In this document: piece by piece, positions 57,636 to 64,000 of the stretch
How positions within the stretch are numbered: the stretch's first letter is position 1
Layout: each line of letters opens with the position of its first letter
Source: Poecilobothrus nobilitatus
Lineage: Eukaryota; Arthropoda; Insecta; Diptera; Dolichopodidae
NCBI GenBank assembly: GCA_947095535.1
Contig: OX352772.1
Span: 34,677,445-34,741,444 of the forward strand
Reading direction: 5' to 3'
Length of the DNA stretch: 64,000 nucleotides
Translations under genes and position numbers: made by a program
Notes under the pieces: model-generated
What the model was told of the DNA's origin: nothing
Database searches by the model: none
The model's input: the letters and a program-made list of their open reading frames with translations, nothing else

Positions 57636-58800
57636 TTTATACCCTACACCTAAAAAATTCAAATTAAATTAAAAATCCATAAGTTATTTTAGTTAGGTAT
57701 TTAATATAAGCTAAAAAAAATAAATGCTTTTACAACCTTTGTACAAAATTTTAGGTTTCTATCTTTATTAAATTCGAAGATATGCTTGTCAGGTCTTGGG
57801 AAGTGTGTGAAGGTACCCGGACCACCACCCCAATTCATCTCAAATTTTAGAGACATCATCATCAGAACAGGGTAGAATACTCTTATATCAAATTTCAAGT
57901 TTTTATATTTATTAATTTCGAAGATATGCTTGTTCGGTCTTGGGAGTTGTGTGGGAGATCCCCGAACAACCATTCCAATTCATCTGAAATTTTAGGCAAA
58001 TCAGGAATTCAGGAAACAACACCCTGGTATCAAATTTGCAGTTTCTATCTTTATTAATTTCGAAGATATGCTTGTTCGGCTTTGGGAGTTGTATGGGAGG
58101 TACCCGAACGATCCCTCCAATTCATCTCAAATTTTAGGCAAATCAGGGATTTAGGAAACAGCACCCTCGTATCAAATTTGGAGTTCCTATCTTTATTAAT
58201 TTGGAAGATATACTTGTTCGGTTTTGGGAGTTGTATGGGAGGTACCCGAACAGCTCCTCCAATTCATCTCAAATTTTGGACAAATAAGGGATTCAGGAAA
58301 CAACATCCTAGTACTAAATTTGAAGTTTTTATCTTTATTAATTTCGAAGATATGCTTGTTCGGTTTTGAAAGTTGTATGGGAGCTACCCGAACAACCACT
58401 CCAATTCATCTCAAATTTTAGGGATATCAGAGATTCAGTAAAACACAGCTTCGTACAAAATTTTAAGTTTCTATCTTTATTAATTTCGAAGATATGCGTA
58501 TTCTGTTTTGGGAGTTGTATGGGAGGTACCCGAACGCATGTTCCGATTTCGCCCATTTACAATCCCCGCCTTGCCTTAGTCATTGTTGACCTACAGTATA
58601 AATTTCATCAAGATAGCATCATTATCTTTTGAGTTATCGTGCGTACGGACGGACGGACGGACGGACATCGCTAAATCGACTCAGGCGGTGATCCTGATTC
58701 AGAATATATATACATGTCTATACCTAACTCGCTTGCTTTTGGTGGTTACAAACACCATACTAAAGTTAATATACCCTATACTTAATGTGTAGGGTATAAA
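57636..58800 (-). mobile_element. Element C, complete, with perfect 14-bp terminal inverted repeats
   Basis: TTTATACCCTACAC (57636-57649) is the exact reverse complement of 58787-58800. The head is at the right: read on the minus strand, a hairpin TATACCCTA..TAGGGTATA (58798-58770), GTTTGTAACCACC, GCGAGTTAGGTATAG, TGAGTCGATTTAGCGATGTC, a GTCC run and CACGATAACTCAAAAG. The same order as the heads of D and E. The rest is six 142-bp units. Open frames of 65-95 codons in several frames (CMGGTRT-like repeats) are artefacts of the array, which shifts frame every unit. Non-autonomous, 1165 bp. Confidence 0.93.
57720..58560 (-). repeat. 142-bp tandem array of element C, six units
   Basis: GAAGATATGCTTG or variants start at 57776, 57920, 58062, 58204, 58346 and 58488: spacings 144, 142, 142, 142, 142. 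Each unit carries GGGAGTTGTATGGGAGGTAC, CCGAAC, CCAATTCATCTCAAATTTT and ATCAGGGATTCAGGAAAC. The reverse of the first words (GTACCTCCCATACAACTCCC) corresponds to the D unit's GTAGCTGCCATACAACTTC. Confidence 0.95.
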
Positions 58801-59290
58801 AAAGGCTTAGTACTTTCTTAAAACAATCAATAATTTGATTTCCAAATGTTGTAACTTGTTTCATTTTAGTTCTTTTGTTGCTCATCTTTTCTATACAGAC
58901 AGAGAAAGAAGTTAAACATAAACAGAATTTTACTTAAGCAACTTCTATACTTCTTCATTCTTTCATTAATTCATTCAATTCTTAAAACTTACAATTTTTT
59001 TATGTTAAAAATATAACTTTTATATTAAAAATTAATAAAATTGTCTTTAAGTAGAGACAACAATTCGAAAATGTAATAGGCAAAGGGCCCCAAAAATATC
59101 GGCTGTCATTTATGCCAGTTCGGTACAAATAATAAATAAATTCGAAAAAAAACCAAAACCGATTGAATTTAATGAATTAAATCAACAATATTGATAACTT
59201 TATCAGATACTATAGGATATAGAGGCTATCTTATGTCAAAATTGAATATATATTTTTTTATCTTGAAAATATTTTAATTTTTGAAACTAA
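58801..59290. other. AT-rich, no feature seen
   Basis: Nothing recognised between element C and the next SINE. Confidence 0.45.
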
Positions 59291-59487
59291 TAATTTTTTT
59301 TTTTTTTTTTAGTGCATTTCTCTGCCACATAAATGTGAACAGGAAATTACACAGCCTTTCCTTTTCAGGCGTGGCTGTAAATGTCGTAAGGAGGAATAAC
59401 TCTTACGACGTGTGTGGGATTCGAACCCACACCCTCTCGGTGTTTACAGCGTATTTTCGCTCCTACCCACTAGGCCACCGAGGCCCC
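59291..59487 (-). mobile_element. tRNA-derived SINE (family S), full-length copy with target-site duplication
   Basis: TTTGAAACT flanks it (59280-59288 and 59488-59496). On the minus strand it has GGGGCCTCGGTGGCCTAGTG, GGTAGGAGCG, B box GGGTTCGAATCCC, GTCGTAAGAG, CACGCCTGAAAAGGAAAG, CACATTTATGTGGCAGAG and a long poly(A). Within it, CCTCGGTG near the 5' end and CACCGAG further in can pair. A plus-strand open frame over it is a by-product. Confidence 0.95.
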
Positions 59488-59496
59488 TTTGAAACT

Positions 59497-62215
59497 TATA
59501 TTTGTTTGACATAAAATTTTAATTCTTACACGACCTTAAAACCGCTTCAAACTTTATAAAATTAAAATACTCACTTTTCTAAAAGGATTTCATTAAAGAA
59601 TAAATTGACTTCAAATCAATACCAACTAACAAAAAATTATATTTTGAATTTATTGACGTATTATGATTTTCATTGAACTACTTCTTCTTCTTTACATGAC
59701 TTTCATTTCATTCTGGCTTCGAATTTTCACAATTTTGGTCTTATATTAAAATACAAAATATTTTAAAGGAAGAAAAAATTACTTATGTGTTAATATTTTA
59801 CATTCTAAAAATAGATAATAAAATGATCCTTTATTAAAAAAATTTTCATTAAGTTAATTAATTTCTAAATTTCAATATTTTAATTTTCATATAACTTTTT
59901 GTTCATTAAAGTCATTAATAACTTACATTTTTACACAGCATGAAAGGTTTAAGTTCAACATACATACATACATATTATTATATTTAAAAGTTATTTTCTA
60001 AAAAAAAAAAAACAAAAACTTGCCTTCAAGCATTTTTTTATTATTTGTAAGTGTTTTATTTCTTCAAATTTCTAATTATTTACTTATAAGATTTTCTTAA
60101 ACACTAGTTATTCATCTGACAGTTTAATATTATTGCAAAACATCACTTTACATTACCATCAATATTTTTCTCATCTATCATTTTGTTATTTTTGTTAACG
60201 CGTTATTTAAAAGTAATACACAAGATTTAACTATTTGAGAAAAATCATTTAATTACCTTTAAGCTAATACACACTAATACGCATATATTCATTGCGTACT
60301 CAATGATGGATAACGTAAATATACTTACCACACTACACGATACAGTTATTAAAAATACGTCCACTCAAAAAAAAAAGAAAAAACACACACACTTTATATC
60401 AAAGTTTCTGTTTGATATTCCCACCTTATTTTTACATTTTACTACCTTCGCCGTCATCGTTTCTTCAGATATTTTTTTGATATGGGCATAACATAATATA
60501 CACTTAAGTGTTATTTTTTGCCACAAGTGTTCTAATTTCTATTTTTCTTTTTTTATTTCTTTTTCATTTTTGTATATTTCCTACTCTAAATATTAACCGT
60601 AAAATATACAAATGAAAATAAAAAGAAAAACAAATTTCTTTTTAACGGTTATAATATTATAAATTTTACTCTCAGTATGATATGTTATGTATTTGACATT
60701 TGAATCATACTTTTTGTTTTCTCTTCACATTTTAATATCTTCTATCGTCTTTTTGGCACCCTTCTCTTTTGATTTGTACAGAACTAAAATGGAAATTTTC
60801 AGTAAACATAAGTTGATTTATCAAATATTTAAAGAAGGCAAAGAAGGCATTTGTTATACTTAAATCGTCGTTCAATGGCCTAATTAACTTTTCTAGAAAC
60901 TCAATAATACTAAAAAAAAAAAACAACAACAAGAAAAAAAACAAAATAAAAGAATAAGAACATAAATTTAAACATCACCAGCAACAAAAACGATTACATT
61001 GATATAAAAACTATTCTTATAACAAATAAAATAAATCTTAAAGATTCAATAATTTAATAACAGATTTTCTTTAAGAGAAGTTGTTGATTATATCTCCTAA
61101 TATCCTTTCTTAGATCCTTTTTTGATTTAAAAGGAAAAAAAAATGATACCGGTTCAAAAAAAAAAAAAAATAGTTTTAGTGCGCATTTTTCACAAACACA
61201 TTGTTGAAAATAAAAATTTGATAATTTTACAACAGGGGTACAAAAACATAACGGTATTTCCCCTTCATTATTGAAAAGCTTTTAATATGTTAGTTTGTAT
61301 TAATAAATCATGCTATACCTGTTGCAATAATGTATTTCAGTGTATTACTAAAGCGAAATTTTGAATTCGCCGTCAAATATTGCAAAAAAAAAAAAAAAAC
61401 AAAAAGAGATGAAATAAAGATAGGAAATTATTTAAAAATTTGTTGAAAAGATTTTAAGGATTAAAGTCAAATAAAGTTTGTATTCGCAATTTAAAGAAAC
61501 TATTATTAAGGAATTATAACAGTAAATTTTTAAAACTTATTTTTTAAAAACTTGGCTTTTTATTTTAATTTGATTCATATTTATTTTTAATATGAAAATA
61601 CAAAATTTGTTTTGAAATTTATATTATTTTCTTTTTTATATAAATGATCTTGTATTTGATTTTTTTTTTTTTTTATATTTTAATTAACTTACTCGTATAT
61701 ACGGATTATACACATTTTTTAATACTTTTTAAAACTTCTTCAAGGCCTATCAACCTTTTAAAATTATTACGAAATTATTAATAAATTATTATGACAGTGG
61801 GTAGGAAAATTAATCTGGAATTGTTGCATTACAAACTAAATATCCATACAGAGATCAAAGTCGAGTGTTAATGATACAAATAAAATAATAAAAAAGTGCT
61901 TTAAATAATTTAAAATAGAGTTATTTCGTTTAAAGGAAAATATTAGGTATAGATGTTAATATATTAGATTTCAATTTAGTAAAGAACATCATGGTTTGAC
62001 TTGGACAAAGAATGAACAAAGAATTTGCTGGTTTGACTTGGTAAATCAAGTGCTAGACCATTCCGTTTAGCTATAAATAGAGTTATGATATCCACCTGGG
62101 CTCTTGTCAGATATAAATGAAATAAAAGACAAAAATAGAAAAAAGTTCTGTCTTAAATTAATCAAAAAGCAACTTATTAATTTTATGGTAAAGAAAATTT
62201 TAGAGATTTAAAAAT
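59497..62215. other. AT-rich, no gene seen
   Basis: Many poly(A)/poly(T) tracts. Short open frames at 60303-60491 (plus) and 60732-60944 (minus) are without motifs. No repeat recognised. Confidence 0.45.
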
Positions 62216-62219
62216 ATTC

Positions 62220-62480
62220 TTGATCTGTAGGTACGAAAACATGATAAATTGTTCTGTAACTGGTTATGAGAACTCATTTGCTGTAATAACTGCTAGATTC
62301 TGGAACATGTTTCATGTAATTTACTGCCCTATGTCGATTATGTTCCATCCTTCAATTTGCAATTATTCAAAAAGAATCTTTAGGTTTGGTCCCAATTTAC
62401 AATACAATTCCCCCTTTAATTATCCTACTTTCCTCACCATTTCCTGTTCATTTAACCAAACCTACATCAACACTTTATAA
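62220..62480 (+). pseudogene. C-terminal relic of a non-LTR retrotransposon, related to 45766-46170
   Basis: The frame reads VTGYENSFAVITARFWNM, then SKRIFRFGPNLQYNSPFNY. This lines up with KTGYGNSFFVRTAKLWNM and TNLFRFVSKLPANSPLYSY of the 45766-46170 relic, with the intervening residues diverged. The RTA.LWN signature is changed to ITARFWN. It is followed by an A-rich stretch (about 62505-62535) that may be the old tail. Too short and diverged to be functional. The frame may be open by chance. Confidence 0.72.
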
Positions 62481-64000
62481 AGGAATTCTTCCTGGAGTTT
62501 AGCCGTAAAATAAAATAAAAAATTAAATAAAAATAATTATATAAACGCTATCCCCACATGTTTTTGTCAATACAAGCAATACATATAATACATCTAATAG
62601 TAAAAATAAGTTTAGTGTTTTACAACAGTTACTTAAAAACACCTATTAATTATTTTCTAAAGATTGTTTTTTTGAGCCGACAGATTAACTAAATAAATGA
62701 AAACTAGATTAACAAATATAAGGTATACCTTAAGCGATAGAAGTTGTAATATTAGACAATGACGTCTATCGCTTAAGACATTGTGGTACTAGATGTAGTA
62801 GCATTAATTGCAATTTATTTCTTTAAGTATTAGAAAATACCGTTTTAGTTAAACTGTTAATTAAAAGTTAATTATAAAAGTTAAACTGTTAATTATAAAA
62901 AATTTATTAAATTATTGCTAAAATGATTTTAGAATTATCCTCTCATACTTTGATAAAAAGTAGCAATAAATAATTCAACTAAATAAAATTTTAACGACCT
63001 TAATATACAGTAGGTTTAGTTTATAACGACTTTAATCCTTTGATTACGTAATCTTGAATTAAAAACAATTTTTTTAAACTCACTGCAATAAAAAAAACAA
63101 AAAAAAATCGCTTTAAACGACGCAAAATTTAACGACACTACTCTTATAAACAATTACCTTATTTTATAATTTGTGAAATCTACTGTACCTTAACCTTTAC
63201 CGTTCAGCTAGAACAAATTTTTTTTTACCCCGATTTGCGCAGATTTATGCCTTGTAAAAAAATTGCTGCCACAATGAAAACATTTTATCATATTGATTGA
63301 TACAAAAAAAAATAATGAAAATAAAATATGTTCAGTGGTTAAATAAATGTTTTGATCTTATTTCTATAAAAATGATTGTCAGTTACAACTACTTTAGCAT
63401 AATTTGTGGTACCTGATTAGAAAATATTTCGATTTTTTAAATAATATATGATTTGGGGGTTTTTTTTTTTGGTCTGAAGGAAGGATCTTCTAAGGAATGG
63501 TTTGGTTGAGGACAACAATAAAACAAAAATAAATATTTCAGATCAGTTCGATATTGGTAACACAATTTTTTTTTTTTTACCATAATTGTAAATGAAAAAC
63601 ATATATGTTGTCGGTGGTAACATATAATGCCTCTGCTACAATCAAACGCAATTTTCCGCAGCCATGACGCGCAAGTGCTATCAAAAAAAAAATAAAATGT
63701 GTTGAGTTGTATGTAGACAGCTACAATCAATGTAGTCATGACGCATGCGCAACTGAGAAAAAACATTGTTCAACAGCTAAAATCGAAAACATCATTTGCA
63801 TTTTAAATGCAAAAGCAACCATGTATATGTGCAGAGTCAGCCATTACTTTATTATAGGTTGCCTGCGTTTAAAAACATACTGCAAATTCAACTAATTCGC
63901 AAATGACGTTTCCAATTTCAGCTAACTTTTAACTTTTACATAGTTAATACGCTTTGAAGAAATGTCAATATGTTGGGGTTATCACATTTCAAATTTATTA
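62481..64000. other. AT-rich end of window, no gene seen
   Basis: Apart from the hairpin at 62729-62777, I note a slightly less AT-rich patch at 63600-63850. There GCTACAATCAA and CATGACGC occur twice (about 63637-63670 and 63721-63745), and ATTTGCATTTTAAATGCAAA is palindromic. Frames at 63437-63766 and 63707-63895 have no motif. Confidence 0.45.
62729..62777. repeat. Perfect 13-bp inverted repeat (hairpin)
   Basis: CTTAAGCGATAGA (62729-62741) and TCTATCGCTTAAG (62765-62777) are exact reverse complements around a 23-base loop. An overlapping pair ACAATG / CATTGT offers an alternative fold. Function unknown. Confidence 0.85.

Noticed and set aside
57701..58792. Overlapping frames in several phases
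   Set aside because: The 142-bp unit shifts phase by one base per unit, so similar peptides appear in every frame. No single continuous protein is encoded.
63437..63895. Overlapping frames of 109 and 62 codons at the window's end
   Set aside because: They lie on opposite strands over the same bases, with no motif and homopolymer-driven parts.

Overview
The window looks like a gene-poor, very AT-rich stretch of an insect nuclear genome, most likely a fly (Diptera). The evidence is eukaryotic in kind. There are 5'-truncated non-LTR retrotransposons with poly(A) tails and target-site duplications, two families of tRNA-derived SINEs, a non-autonomous Helitron, many nested non-autonomous DNA-type repeats, and one possible spliced exon. 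There are no bacterial operons and no intact long gene. The dipteran assignment rests on a hairpin-ended repeat whose head carries a GAGTCGATT..GCCATGT motif followed by a run of GTCC. From memory this recalls dispersed repeats of Drosophila genomes; I could not check it.

Layout. 1-2.8 kb holds a decayed hairpin-headed repeat, one possible exon (minus strand, 1129-1358) with good splice sites, a 70-bp tandem repeat and a palindromic repeat. 4-5 kb holds a deleted SINE and a LINE fragment (RNase H tail and zinc-knuckle region) with a 13-bp target-site duplication. 8-10.3 kb holds two copies of an abundant repeat (family B), one expanded by 477-bp tandem units. 11.2-23.3 kb is a large composite: two inverted copies of element E enclose a Helitron, element D (built of alternating 142/165-bp repeats) and a broken reverse transcriptase gene. 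23.6-27.1 kb is AT-rich with nothing I can name. 27.1-28.2 kb is the longest open reading frame, the 3' part of a non-LTR reverse transcriptase. 28.6-41.7 kb has five further B copies, one inside a foldback-like element. 44.5-48.1 kb has LINE tails and a minisatellite with inverted ends. 50 kb has a 145-bp duplication whose copies share a peptide pattern. 51.8-59.5 kb has four tRNA-SINE copies, an RTE-like reverse transcriptase relic, a near-identical 224-bp inverted pair and element C (six 142-bp repeats between perfect 14-bp terminal inverted repeats). The last 4.5 kb has one LINE relic and a perfect hairpin.

The most interesting signal is structural. Elements C, D and E share one conserved head of about 230 bp (hairpin, GTTTGTRACACC, GAGYTAG, GAGTCGATT, a GTCC run, CACGATAACTCAAAA) joined to quite different tandem-repeat bodies. 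The unit is 142 bp in both C and D, and about 470-477 bp in E and B. This suggests one mobilisable family whose interior repeatedly grows by tandem amplification. No element here carries a recognisable intact transposase, so any movement would need enzymes from elsewhere. All sequence comparisons were made by eye.
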